Assembly (NCBI GenBank): GCA_900317835.1
Contig: ONIL01000029.1
Location: 1-51,691 of the forward strand
Length of the DNA: 51,691 nt
Direction of reading: 5' to 3'
DNA from: an uncultured Prevotellaceae bacterium
Lineage (GTDB): Bacteria > Bacteroidota > Bacteroidia > Bacteroidales > Muribaculaceae
This document shows positions 40,925 through 51,400 of this stretch, piece after piece. The stretch's first letter is position 1; every line of letters begins with the position of its first letter. The translations under genes and the position numbers were made by a program. Under the pieces are notes generated by a model, which did not search any database, was not told the origin of the DNA, and was given only the letters and a program-made list of their open reading frames with translations.

Positions 40925-41822
40925 TCACTTGATTTCCTTCACCAGGTAGATCATTGTGGGGAAATGGTCACTATAACCGTTCAAGAAGATGCCACCCGAA
41001 TAGGTGCGCAGGGGATAACCCTGGCGGTCGCCCTCGCTGCCGCGCAAGAACTTGCGGTTGAGCACCTCGGCACGTGAGAACGTCAACGTGGGCTTATCCT
41101 TGCTGTCGTAGTTTCTCAAAAAGTAGTCGGTGAAGATAATCTGGTCAAACAGGTTCCAGTTGCCCTTGTAGCCCAGCGTGCCGATGCCCTTGTTGAGGAT
41201 GTTCCACCACGGGTTGAAGCATGTGCCGTCGCCCGGGGTTGACGATGACCGACACCTTTTCACCCGCCAGCATTCCCGTAACACAAAGCTGATCACGAGT
41301 TTTGAAGTCGGGCTCTTCAGGAAGATACTTATTGATGCGCTGTGTCGTGACATTCGTCACCTTGAAGAAACGCGGGTTATAGAGCAGTGCCACGTCAATG
41401 CCTCGGGGATCAGGGCCGTCGTGATGGACAATCTGGTAGCGGCGGTCCTTGAGTTCAGGCTGACGAACGAGATCCTGCAACACGGTGATGTTCTCGACCT
41501 CGCTCACACCCACAATGACGGGACCCTCGGCCGGAGAACCCTTGACCTCCATCTGGCTGATGGCATAGGCCATGTTGTGCTGCTTGTGCCAGTACTTGGC
41601 TGCATCCCACTGGTAAGCGCCCATCGGGGTGAATTCATAGTCTTGACGACCATTATTGTTAATGGTGTCGAACAGGTTCTCGAGGTTGTAGAACATCACG
41701 CCATACATGGCGTAGCGGCGCCCCTGCTCTTCCTGCAGCTCCTGCGGCTTCACCTGTTGGCTAAAAGCTAGCGCTGGCAGCAAAGCAACCAGCGCTAGAA
41801 TCATATACAATAATTTTTTCAT
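40925..41822 (-). pseudogene. Endonuclease/exonuclease/phosphatase family protein, copy 1, broken by internal deletion
   Basis: The 5' part (from 41822) encodes a signal peptide and an EEP (DNase I-like) domain: MYGVMFYNLENLFDTINNNG, VIVGVSEVENITVL with the catalytic Glu, and IDVALLYNPRFFKV. After GEKVSVIVN the frame changes at about 41238; the 3' part continues in another frame as PGDGTCFNPWWNILNKGIGT to GYSDHFPTMIYLVKEIK with the catalytic DH. The segment that should hold NHWPSR and the GDMND active-site motif is missing. It is adjacent to a recent duplicate (next gene), and both break at the same right-hand junction. Assembly error or real pseudogene cannot be decided here. Confidence 0.8.
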
Positions 41823-41823
41823 A

Positions 41824-42782
41824 TCACTTGATTTCCTTCACCAGGTAGATCATCGTGGGGAAGTGGTCACTATAACCGTTCAAGAAGATACCAGACGAAT
41901 AGGTGCGCAGGGGATAGCCCTGGCGGTCACCCTCGCTGCCGCGCAAGAACTTGCGATTGAGCACCTCGGCACGTGAGAACGTCAACGTGGGCTTATCCTT
42001 GCTGTCGTAGTTTCTCAAGAAGTAGTCGGTGAAGATGATCTGGTCAAACAGGTTCCAGTTGCCCTTGTAGCCCAGCGTGCCGATGCCCTTGTTGAGGATG
42101 TTCCACCACGGGTTGAAGCATGTGCCGTCGCCCGGGGAGCCATGCGGCCGGCAGCCTCGCGCAGGTAGCTTGAGGCCTCCTCACCGCCCAAGCGAGAGGG
42201 CCAGTGGTTGACAATGACCGATACCTTTTCACCCGCCAGCATTCCTGTAACGCAAAGTTGGTCGCGAGAGCGGAACTCGGGATAATCAGGCAGATACTTG
42301 TTGATGCGCTGGTTAGTCACGTTGAGCACCTTGAAGAAGCGCGGGTTATAGAGCAAACCCACGTCCACGCCGCGGCGGTCAGGGCTGTCGTGATGGACAA
42401 TCTGGTAGCGGCGGTCCTTGAGTTCAGGCTGACGAACGAGATCCTGCAACACGGTGATGTTCTCGATCTCGCTCACACCGATGATGACGGGACCCTCGGC
42501 AGGAGAACCCTTGACCTCCATCTGGCTGATGGCATAGGCCATATTGTGTTGCTTCTGCCAGTACTTGGTGCCGTTCCACTGGCGTGCGCCCTGAGGTGAG
42601 AACTCAAAGTCATACTGCCCGTTGTTATTGATCGTGTCGAACAGGTTCTCAAGGTTGTAGAACATCACACCATACATCGTGTAGCGGCGTTCCTGCTCGG
42701 GCACTTGCTCCTGACAAAAAGCCCTTGCTGGCAGCAGAACTGCCAGCGCAAGGGCCATATACACTAACTTTTTCATGATCAA
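41824..42782 (-). pseudogene. Endonuclease/exonuclease/phosphatase family protein, copy 2, broken by internal deletion
   Basis: Same family as the next gene, and about 97% identical in the last 310 bases (ten or so differences). The 5' frame from 42782 (or the ATG at 42776) runs through VIIGVSEIENITVL, GVDVGLLYNPRFFK and VNHWPSRLGGEEASSYLREA to a junction near 42137, then the 3' part resumes in another frame at PGDGTCFNPWW. Only the stretch with the GDMND motif is missing here, less than in copy 1. The gene lies 16 bases after the DUF5689 gene in the TonB operon. The product would be secreted and would cut nucleic acids or phosphoesters outside the inner membrane. Confidence 0.8.
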
Positions 42783-42798
42783 AAGGATTTAATCGGAA

Positions 42799-45054
42799 TC
42801 ACTCGGCTGAATCCCAGTTGACGTTCCAGATGGAGACGCGGTCACGGGTATTACCCGTGGCGTTAGAGGGACACAGGTTGGTGAATTCGATGGTGAATTC
42901 GCCATTCACAGAGCAGCTCTCCTCAAAGGCGTAAGCGTTCTTCTGGGTCACATTATTGTTAGTGATGGTCCAGGTCTTCACCACGTTGCCGTTCTGCTTC
43001 ACGTCAACGCGGAAGGAGAGCACCTTGCCCGAGTAAGCGCAGCCATAGTTGAAGCGCAGCTTCTTCATGCCACCCTTCAACGTCGGGGAGACGATGGTAC
43101 CCACGGTAGTAGTGCCGCCACACATGGTGGGAGCCTTGGCAAACGTGGTTCCATCGAGCGACTTGCCAATGAAGGCGAAGACGGGGTTGCTGTCGGAGTC
43201 ACCACCCTTGAGGATGGTGCAGTTGTTGGCTGCCCAACCAGCAGCTGAGGTGTAATTGCCCAGCGTGGTCGTGTAGTCCATTTCCTGTCCTTGAAGAATC
43301 GTCTCAAAGTCGGATGAAGTAGCCAACTTGGGAGCCTGGCCGAACTTCACATTGTTAATGCACCATGTGGTGTAGTTTGAACCAGCAGGGGCATTGAACC
43401 TGAAGCCGATGTAATAGACGCCGTCGGCCCATTGACTCAGGTCAATGTCGCCCGATGAAGTCCAGGCACTGTAGGTGCCACTGGTGGGCTTATTGGGCAG
43501 GATGGGATTCAGTTTCTGCTTGACGGTGGCAGACTCGGGATCATTGGAATTGAGGATATAAACTTCAATGACATTATTACCGACATTATTCACCTCGGAA
43601 GAGAAGCTGAAGTTCTTGCCCCTAGCGTTCATGATGTCAAGACCAGGAGTGATCAGCCAAGCATCAATAGGAGTGGAGCTGGCGTTGGTCAGTCTGAACT
43701 GAGCGCAGAAAGTCGTGGGCGCAGCTGCAGGATAAGCATAGGTTGACCACTTGGCGGAACCACTCACGGCTAAATTGGTCCATGAGTCGGGAATACCATT
43801 CACGAAGCCCTCATCCAATTCGGTGACGGGACGTGAGAACGGCAGAACAAATTCATCGTTGGAACCGGTATTGCCGGTGATGCCTGCCATGCCCATATAA
43901 CTGGATAATACACCTTTAATCTTAATGGGATACTTGTAATAGACAGCATTGTCCTTGAGGTTAGCCATCAGGCGGAAAGGAGAGCCTTGGGGCAACGGAA
44001 CGATAATGCACTTGGTGTAGTCCTTGCAATTGGGATCATCGGCGATCACGAGAGTGTTGTCGAGGGTAGTCGGAGCCTTCCACTCGATGTCGGCGTTACT
44101 GCTGACTGAAGTCACCTCGGGAGCTGCGGCACCCACAATAAAGCCGTTTACCCAGCCCTTGGCACCAGTACCCTGGGCGGTAATTGCATCGGCAACAGTG
44201 AAAGGATTGGACAGGGTGCCCATTTTACCACCGCCAATCACGTCCTCGGCGCTGCGCAGGACGAGCTGCCATGTGGTACCGTAGGAACCAAGAAGACCAA
44301 CAATGTCAACTTCGCCCTCAGGCAGGACATCGGCACGGAAGTCGGCATAGTTGCTGTTGCGTACCGTCAGTGACTGGCCGCTGGCATCCGAAATCATGCG
44401 GTTGGTCGATGCATCAGGCAAGGAATAAGTGTTCACGCCATCGGCATCGTCAAAGGTTACGCCATTGATACGCACCAGGCGGCCCTGATACTTCATCAGC
44501 GTCTCGGCATCGGTCTTACCCTGGAAGTCGCCAATCTCTACCTCGAGGGTATCCACCTTGCTCACGTCGGGAAGACCGTTGAGTTCAACGATGGATTCCC
44601 ACATCGCCTGAGGCAGGAAAGTGGCTTCCCAAGCGCTACCGGCTGCATACCACTGGGGATAACCCAGCTGCTGCTGGCCATTGTACTTACCCACGTAGTA
44701 GCCCTTCAACGGCAACACGATTTCCTGACCGATGCGGTAGTTGTTGTACAGACTGTTCTGGTTGATGGAGATAGACAGGCCATAGCCAGACTCGTCCATG
44801 ATGTAAAGGCTCTTGTAGACGTTACCCGACTCGTCGCTGCTGGTCACCCAACCGTGGATGATCTCATCTTCCTTAACAGTGTCGATGTAGTTTCGAGCTT
44901 CCTGCCAGTGCTTGGCCTTAAATTCAGCGATGGTCATGTTGGCCTTGTGCTGGGCCGTAGGAATCACCATGGGCGGCTGATCAAACTCATCACTGCAAGC
45001 AGCGGTAAGGACCAACAGGAGCATCAGGCTGAGATAATAATTAAAACGTTTCAT
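42799..45054 (-). CDS. DUF5689 domain surface lipoprotein
   Basis: A 751-residue lipoprotein (MKRFNYYLSLMLLLVLTAAC, then SDEFDQPP). The N-terminal half holds DUF5689/OB-fold-like repeats (IIHGWVTSSDESGNVYKSLY, GQEIVLPLKGYYVGKYNGQQ, GRLVRINGVTFDD). The second half has choice-of-anchor-type beta-sandwich domains (FVNGIPDSWTNLAVSGSAKW, AWLITPGLDIMNARGKNFSF). These proteins accompany TonB receptors and EEP nucleases in Bacteroidales. It probably binds the ligand at the cell surface for the receptor encoded upstream. The operon runs receptor, this protein, EEP copy 2, EEP copy 1. Confidence 0.85.
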   Translation of the reverse strand: MKRFNYYLSLMLLLVLTAACSDEFDQPPMVIPTAQHKANMTIAEFKAKHWQEARNYIDTVKEDEIIHGWVTSSDESGNVYKSLYIMDESGYGLSISINQNSLYNNYRIGQEIVLPLKGYYVGKYNGQQQLGYPQWYAAGSAWEATFLPQAMWESIVELNGLPDVSKVDTLEVEIGDFQGKTDAETLMKYQGRLVRINGVTFDDADGVNTYSLPDASTNRMISDASGQSLTVRNSNYADFRADVLPEGEVDIVGLLGSYGTTWQLVLRSAEDVIGGGKMGTLSNPFTVADAITAQGTGAKGWVNGFIVGAAAPEVTSVSSNADIEWKAPTTLDNTLVIADDPNCKDYTKCIIVPLPQGSPFRLMANLKDNAVYYKYPIKIKGVLSSYMGMAGITGNTGSNDEFVLPFSRPVTELDEGFVNGIPDSWTNLAVSGSAKWSTYAYPAAAPTTFCAQFRLTNASSTPIDAWLITPGLDIMNARGKNFSFSSEVNNVGNNVIEVYILNSNDPESATVKQKLNPILPNKPTSGTYSAWTSSGDIDLSQWADGVYYIGFRFNAPAGSNYTTWCINNVKFGQAPKLATSSDFETILQGQEMDYTTTLGNYTSAAGWAANNCTILKGGDSDSNPVFAFIGKSLDGTTFAKAPTMCGGTTTVGTIVSPTLKGGMKKLRFNYGCAYSGKVLSFRVDVKQNGNVVKTWTITNNNVTQKNAYAFEESCSVNGEFTIEFTNLCPSNATGNTRDRVSIWNVNWDSAE

Positions 45055-45112
45055 AGTGGTTGTATTGTTTGTTTTATTAATATCTTGATTGTGAATTAGT
45101 TGTGATGATTGG

Positions 45113-47878
45113 TTAGAACTTCAGACCCAAGTTCAAGAACATCTTGAATCCCTGTCCATAGTAGTACTTGTTGGGGAACTTGTTGGCCGTGTTGGTGATA
45201 TCCTTGGTGTCGATACGACCCTGCTGGTAACCACCCGTCTGGATGTTCTTGTTGTCAAGAATGTTGTTCAGGTTCAAGTTGATGTTGAATGATGCAGTAC
45301 GGTTGATGTAAATCACATGACCGATGCTGGCATTAATCACCAGAGCCTCGTTGAGCTTCTCCTGCTGGCTGATATCCTTGATTATCTGCAGGAGCTGCTC
45401 CTCGCTATCGGCCATCGTGTACAGGTTAGGCATTTCCTCGTGTCGCACAGGCGAGAGGTTCACATAGGAGCGGTTCATCCAAGCACCGTTCAATTCAACG
45501 AACCACTGCTTGGGACCGGCCCAGTTGAAGGCCAGCATGTAGCACTCCTGGGGAGTACCACCCACATAGAAGTTCTTCAAATAAACCACCGAAGACACAT
45601 CGGGGCTGGTACCGTTTTCATAACTGAGGGTACCAGTGGGACGGTTCTTGTACTGGTAGCGGGCGATATTGGCAGCCGCACTCATGGTGAGCGAGGGTGA
45701 AAGCTTGTAGCTAAGACCCACCTCAACGCCCTTGTACTGCTTGTGGATGCCTGTAAGGGCATAGTTCATGAAAGTGCTGTGACGATCGTCATAGTAGGCG
45801 GTTCGCTCCACATTGTCACGCTGGTCGGTGTAGAACACGGTGACAATGCTTTTGAAATTGCGGAAGCTCATCGCATAGCTCAAATCGGCCGAGAAAATCT
45901 TCTCCACCTTGAGGCTGATGACGTCGTCCTTGGTGCGCGACGAGATATATGCGTCATAAGGGCGGGGAGCCTCGGTGCCATAGAAAACATGGCCCGTGAA
46001 ACTATTGCGGCCGTCGAGTTTAAAGGTAGCACCCGCTTTAGCGCCATAAGTCAAGAAGCGGTGGGTATCGCCCTTGCCGTAGGAGTTCTCGGGAGCACGT
46101 CCGTTGCGCATCTTACCATCACGTTGGAACTGGAAGTACTCACCCTTGACACTGGCAAACATTTCCCACTTGGCCAGGTTCAGCACCCACTGATGCCACA
46201 ATTGTGTCTTGAAGGTGAGGATGTCGTAATCGTAACCGAAACGGTCGCCCTTGCCCACCTTGGCGTTGGGGTTGTCCAGGTCGTTCTGGGCCATGGCGGG
46301 ATTGTCGGGGAAGTCGCGCTCGCTGAAGTTGTCGATGTCAAGCCAGTAATTTCCGCCCAGCAGGTCCTTGATGGTCTTGTAGTAGGACGACAGGGTGTAG
46401 TTGGCGTTGGCACCTGTCTGCATAGTCAACTGATTGGAGAGACGCATGTTGAGCACCGAAGACAGCGTGAAACTCGACTGGTTGCTGTGGCGCTTCTCGA
46501 GGATGTAGGTCGAACCCTTCTCCACACCCGTCTCTTCGGCCTGAAGGTTGTTCAGGTAGTTGGTCTGATAGAGGTCGTCCCAACGGATCTGGGTATAGTC
46601 GCTCTCACTGCGCCAGCGGTCGAAATAGATGTCAAATGCTTCAGTATTCACATCAAAATAGGACGGCAGGTAACGATAGTAGTCGGGACGCGGGTCGGCA
46701 GCCTTGTGCCAGTTGAGCGCGGCCTTGCTGTAGAACGACTTGTGATAGGCGAAACCTGTATTCAATGAGGTGTGGTCGTTGGGTTTCCACAGCCAGTTCA
46801 GGATAGCGGTGGGGTCAAAGGATTCAACCACCTTGGAGTTGCGTTTCTTGCCATCCTGCCAGCCCCAGTCAGGACTGTACATGTTGCTGCCAACCAGTAA
46901 GCCACACTCCTCATAGATTGCCGAGTTGGCTGCGCGCTTGGTGGGAGCACCAAAGGTCGTCAGCGACAACGAGTGCTGCGGGTTGAAAACCTTCTCCAAC
47001 GCGAGGAAATAACCCACGCTGTTGTAGAACGAACCGGGATACACACCCTCGTCGGCATAACGGGCCACTGCCGAAACGGTCATTGCCCAGCCGTGCTTGT
47101 TCAAGCCCGTGGCATGAGTCACCATGCCACGCCAGCGGTAGTTACCGTTAGTATAGGCAAGACTCAAACGTGTGCCAGGAGCATAATCGGCAGCAAACGT
47201 CTTGATGTTATTGGCACCGCCAATGCCACCAAAACCGTAAGCGTTTTCCTCCAGGCCCAGGCCAATCGTCTTGTTCCTGAAAGCCTGGTTCATACCACCC
47301 GTCATCGAGTAGTTGAAAGAGAAGCGGATTGCATCATTAAACGGCACGCCGTTGATGTAGGTCTCGGTCTTCTGGTTCTCATAACCACGAATGCGGAAAC
47401 GAGCAGTGCTGAATGTGTAGCTCGATGCCTGATAGAAGGGGTTGTCGGTCGCACCACTCAACAGGGCGACTTCCTGTGTGTTGCCTTCCTCGTCCTCAAG
47501 CTGCGACTCCGACAGCGCCATGTCGGCCATGGCATTGCGGAACTCCAGCGCCTGAGCGCTTTCAAAGGATACAGGCTCAATCTGAATTGCGCCCAAGTTC
47601 TCCACCACTCCTTTGACAATGGTGATGTCAAGTGACCAGTCCTTGTAGCCATAAGCGAGAACAAGCAGCTGGTCGGGACCGGGGGTGGCATCATCGATGA
47701 TGAATAAACCCTCTGAGTCTGTCGTAGCTGCATTGCCCTGATTGTCAAGAATTACGGTCGCCCCTACAACAGGTTGTCCGGTCTTGGCATCAATCACCGT
47801 GCCTTGCACACCTTCTCGTTGCGCCAGCATCGGCAAGGTGGCAAAGAGTGCTAATAGCAAAAACAGTTTAAGTCTCAT
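45113..47878 (-). CDS. TonB-dependent outer-membrane receptor with carboxypeptidase-like regulatory domain
   Basis: A 921-residue receptor. After the signal peptide (MRLKLFLLLALFATLPMLAQ) comes a carboxypeptidase-like domain (VQGTVIDAKTGQPVVGATVI), a plug-like region (RIRGYENQKTETYINGVPFN) and a 22-stranded barrel ending in Phe (FKMFLNLGLKF). It is not of the SusC type and has no SusD partner. It imports a substrate in an energy-dependent way; the downstream DUF5689 lipoprotein and EEP nucleases suggest nucleic acid or organic phosphate uptake (inference). No clean promoter is seen in the 218-base gap upstream. Confidence 0.9.
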   Translation of the reverse strand: MRLKLFLLLALFATLPMLAQREGVQGTVIDAKTGQPVVGATVILDNQGNAATTDSEGLFIIDDATPGPDQLLVLAYGYKDWSLDITIVKGVVENLGAIQIEPVSFESAQALEFRNAMADMALSESQLEDEEGNTQEVALLSGATDNPFYQASSYTFSTARFRIRGYENQKTETYINGVPFNDAIRFSFNYSMTGGMNQAFRNKTIGLGLEENAYGFGGIGGANNIKTFAADYAPGTRLSLAYTNGNYRWRGMVTHATGLNKHGWAMTVSAVARYADEGVYPGSFYNSVGYFLALEKVFNPQHSLSLTTFGAPTKRAANSAIYEECGLLVGSNMYSPDWGWQDGKKRNSKVVESFDPTAILNWLWKPNDHTSLNTGFAYHKSFYSKAALNWHKAADPRPDYYRYLPSYFDVNTEAFDIYFDRWRSESDYTQIRWDDLYQTNYLNNLQAEETGVEKGSTYILEKRHSNQSSFTLSSVLNMRLSNQLTMQTGANANYTLSSYYKTIKDLLGGNYWLDIDNFSERDFPDNPAMAQNDLDNPNAKVGKGDRFGYDYDILTFKTQLWHQWVLNLAKWEMFASVKGEYFQFQRDGKMRNGRAPENSYGKGDTHRFLTYGAKAGATFKLDGRNSFTGHVFYGTEAPRPYDAYISSRTKDDVISLKVEKIFSADLSYAMSFRNFKSIVTVFYTDQRDNVERTAYYDDRHSTFMNYALTGIHKQYKGVEVGLSYKLSPSLTMSAAANIARYQYKNRPTGTLSYENGTSPDVSSVVYLKNFYVGGTPQECYMLAFNWAGPKQWFVELNGAWMNRSYVNLSPVRHEEMPNLYTMADSEEQLLQIIKDISQQEKLNEALVINASIGHVIYINRTASFNINLNLNNILDNKNIQTGGYQQGRIDTKDITNTANKFPNKYYYGQGFKMFLNLGLKF

Positions 47879-48096
47879 AAGTTCACAAAAAATATTTTAA
47901 AGTTATAGATATTGGCTTAGAGAATAGCGGTTGCTTTTAAGTTAATTTAATTTAAAGTCTAGCGAGACAATCACTTGACTGTGGTAAAATTTTTCAAAAG
48001 TACAGTATATTTTCCACTTGTCAAAAAAAATTAACCGCTTTTTAAAAAAAGCACCACTATGGAAACCAAGAGCGGCGATTTATCTTCTCAAATCAT

Positions 48097-48393
48097 CTAT
48101 TGTTTCTTGTCTTTCTTGAAGTAGTCATTGTACATCTTGATACCAAACACAATGCCGCTCGACGTCGTAGTGATGACATTGGTGATGAACAGCGGCCAGT
48201 TCTTGAGTAACAGACCTTGGATGGCGAAGAAGATACTGCCCAAACCCATCATCAGGAATGTGGGCACGGCGATGCCATCGGTGTCATGGGTGCGAATCGT
48301 GTAGATCGCCTGGGGCATATAACCCAGAATCATACAAATGGAGGCCGCGTAACCGATAATGTCGGTCAGGTTGTTTGTGATAAAATCCATCAT
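48097..48393 (-). CDS. SemiSWEET family sugar transporter
   Basis: A 98-residue protein with three membrane helices, starting at the ATG at 48393 (MMDFITNNLTDIIGYAASIC); the open frame upstream runs through a hairpin and is rejected. The PQ-loop motif is GYMPQAIYTIRTHDTDGIAV. SemiSWEETs dimerise to carry mono- or disaccharides through the inner membrane. It lies between the tricorn-type protease gene and the TonB operon, on the same strand. Confidence 0.9.
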   Translation of the reverse strand: MMDFITNNLTDIIGYAASICMILGYMPQAIYTIRTHDTDGIAVPTFLMMGLGSIFFAIQGLLLKNWPLFITNVITTTSSGIVFGIKMYNDYFKKDKKQ

Positions 48394-48414
48394 GATGCTA
48401 TTTGATTTAAAGAA

Positions 48415-48436
48415 GTGGGACCCCAAGGGGCCCCAC
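48415..48436 (-). terminator. Hairpin after the tricorn-type protease gene
   Basis: GTGGGACCCC (48415-48424) pairs with GGGGCCCCAC (48427-48436), one mismatch, two-base loop, with a poor T tract on the minus strand. It lies between the stop codon at 48451 and the SemiSWEET start. Confidence 0.5.
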
Positions 48437-48450
48437 ACAAGTTAATTCTG

Positions 48451-51400
48451 TTATCTCAATCCACACTCACGCATCAATTCCTCAACTGCCGCCTTGAGCT
48501 GCAAGTCCTCTCCATTGATGACGGTCTCAGGGTTATTCGCCACCTTGATGTCGGGCTCGAGTTGCGTGTTCTCGAGGTAATTGCCCTCGGGCAACAAGTA
48601 ACCGATGATGGGGATACCGAAGATGAGCGACGAGTCTTGCAACCGCTCCCACGACACACTGGTCATCGTGCCAGGAACAGGCATACCCACGAGTTTGCCC
48701 AACTTGTCATGGCTATAGACCCAGGGAGTGCCATGGGCGTTACTGTAGTTGGCCTCGCACTGCAGCATGATGCTGGGCTTGTTCCAGCGGCGGCTGGGCA
48801 TATCACAAGCCTCACGGCCGCGAACGACCTGGGTGAAATATTTCTGTCCGCTGAAGAGGATCTCGATATCCTCGTGCAGTCGGCCTCCACCGTTGAAGCG
48901 GGTGTCGATGACGATACCGTCACGCTTGTTGTATTTACCCAGCACATCACTGTAGATGTCGCGGTAGCTGGCGTCGTTCATCGACTCCAGGTGCACATAG
49001 CCCAGGCGACCACCTGAAAGGCTGTCGACGATGTGGGCGTTGCGCTTTACCCAGCGCTTGTAGAGCAGGTCGCTCAAAGCGCCCTTGCTGATGGGTTTCA
49101 CCACCTCTTCCCAGCGCTTGCCGGTATTGGGGTCGAACAGCGAGAGCAACACCTTCTTGCCGGCCTGCCCGTTGAGCAGCTCGGTATAGTCGTTCTCCAG
49201 GTTAATGTAGGTTCCGTTGATCTGCTCAAGAACAACACCGCGCTTGATTTTGCTCTTGGCCTTAGCCAGGGGGCCTCCCTCGATGACCTCGTCAACCTTG
49301 AGTCCGTTGCCGGTGTAGCTCCAGTCGTAGATGAGGCCCAAATCGCTTGTTGCCTCGCCACTGGTGGGATAATAGCGGCCACCGGTGTGTGATGCGTTCA
49401 ACTCGCCCAGTAGTTCACTCAGCAAGTCGGCAAAGTCATAGTTGTTGTTGATGTGAGGCAAGAACTTGCGGTAGGTCTCCACGTTGGCCTTCCAGTCACA
49501 GCCGTGGTAATTCAGATTGTAGAAACGCTTCTCAATCTGCTTATCAACGTGGTTGAGCATGTACTCACGCTCGGCAAACAGGTTCATCTTCATGTCGGCC
49601 CTGTAGTCGATGCCCGTGAGCTTGTCGCCAGCTACGGTGAGCTTCTGCATCTTGCTGCCTCCCAGCACATACAGGGTCTTGCCGTCCTTGCTGGCCTGGA
49701 TGTCGGCACCACCGCCACCCATCTTGTTGAGGAGCTTGGTCTCATGCTTGCGCAAGTCCATCTTCCACAGGTCGTAACCCTTCTCGAATGCAGACAGGTA
49801 ATATAGCGACTCGCCGTCGGGGGTAATCATGCAACCCGAGATGTTGCTCGAGTTGGGTGTGACGCGCACGATGCGGTCCTCGATGCCCTCGAGTTCCACC
49901 TTCACGCCCTTGTCATCGGCCTTAGCGGCAGTATTATCTTTCCCTTTTTTCTTGGTATTCTTTTTGGCTTCCTCAGCTTTCTTCTCCTCGGCCTTCTTGG
50001 CCTCCTTCTCGGCCTCGGTCAGCAGTTCATAGTCCTCCTTGTTGAGGTTGTAGCGGTCAAGCGCTTCCTGGTTGACAAAGACCAGGAAAACGTCGTCCTG
50101 AGAGCCCCACGATGCATGGCTGCGCATGCCGTAACGGTTGCTGCGGAACATGATGGCGTTACCCTCCATCACCCAACGGGGATCCTCGCTGATGTAGGCG
50201 CTGCCGGTAATGTTGGTGATGGGTCCGCCGTTGGCCGACACGATACCGATGTCGGTATAGGGGTCTCGCTGGTTGCCGATGAACTCGAGGGCGAACCACT
50301 TGCCGTCGGGTGACCACGAGTAATTGAACTCGCCGTTGGTCTCATACCACGTCGAGCCGTCGGTCACCTGAGTCACCTGTTTGGTCTTGAGATCCAGCAC
50401 CTTGAGGCAGAAACGGTCCTCGATAAAGGCCAGCTTCTTACCGTCGGGCGACAGGCAGGGACGGGTGCGCTCAACGGTAGTTGAGGGCAGCAGGATTTCC
50501 TCCTTGATGAGGGTGGCGTTGGCAAAGTTGGGATCATCCTTGCGCTCGATGGTGGCGAGCACCAGTTCCCAGTTGCCGTTGCGCTCGGTGGCATAGGCCA
50601 GGGTGCGGTTGTCACTACCCCACGATACCCAATTCTCGGCAGCGGGGGTGCTGGTGATGCGCTTGGTGGTGCTGTATTCCACCGAGGTCACGAAGACCTC
50701 GCCTCGCACTACAAAGGCGACCATCTTGCCGTCGGGCGACACGGCAGCATCTGTGGCGCCGCGCGTGAACGACAAGTTCTGGATCTGATCGCTGTCGTCA
50801 TGCCACAGGCTGATGTTCACCTTGCTGGGCTGGCCGCCCTGACTCATGGTGTATAGCTCTCCGTCCTGGGTGAAGCACAGGGTGCCGTTGCCGGCGATAG
50901 AGAGGAAACGCACGGGATTGACCGTAAAATTGGTCAATGCAGTGAGTTGGCTGGGACGGTCGATGGGCATCGAATACACGTTCATCGAGCCACCATTGCG
51001 CTCGCTCAGGAAATAGACAGTCTTGCCATCAGGGCTGAGCACCGGGTTGCGGTCCTCTCCGCCGATGTCGGTCAGGTTGGTGTGATGACCCGTCTTGGCA
51101 TCATAGCACCAGATGTCGCGCGTAATCGACGAGGTGTGGTGCTTGCGGTACTCATCCTCACCGCCCTTGCGGTCCTGATAGACGAAATATCTGCCATCAG
51201 CACTCCAGCAGATGTACTCGGCAGGGGTGCCCAGTTCACGGGTGGAACGGCCACCCTCAACGGGCACCTTATAGACCTCGGTCAAGCGACCGCTGGGGAA
51301 CAGCATGCTGCTCGCGGGATCCTGGATCGAGGCGCTGTAATAGATGTACTTACCATCGGGGCTGAAGGTCCACGGCGTCTCACCGGAGCTGTTGCGCGTG

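Noticed and set aside
45743-46768. A 341-codon open frame on the plus strand opposite the TonB receptor
   Set aside because: Antisense shadow of the receptor gene; no promoter, no domain.
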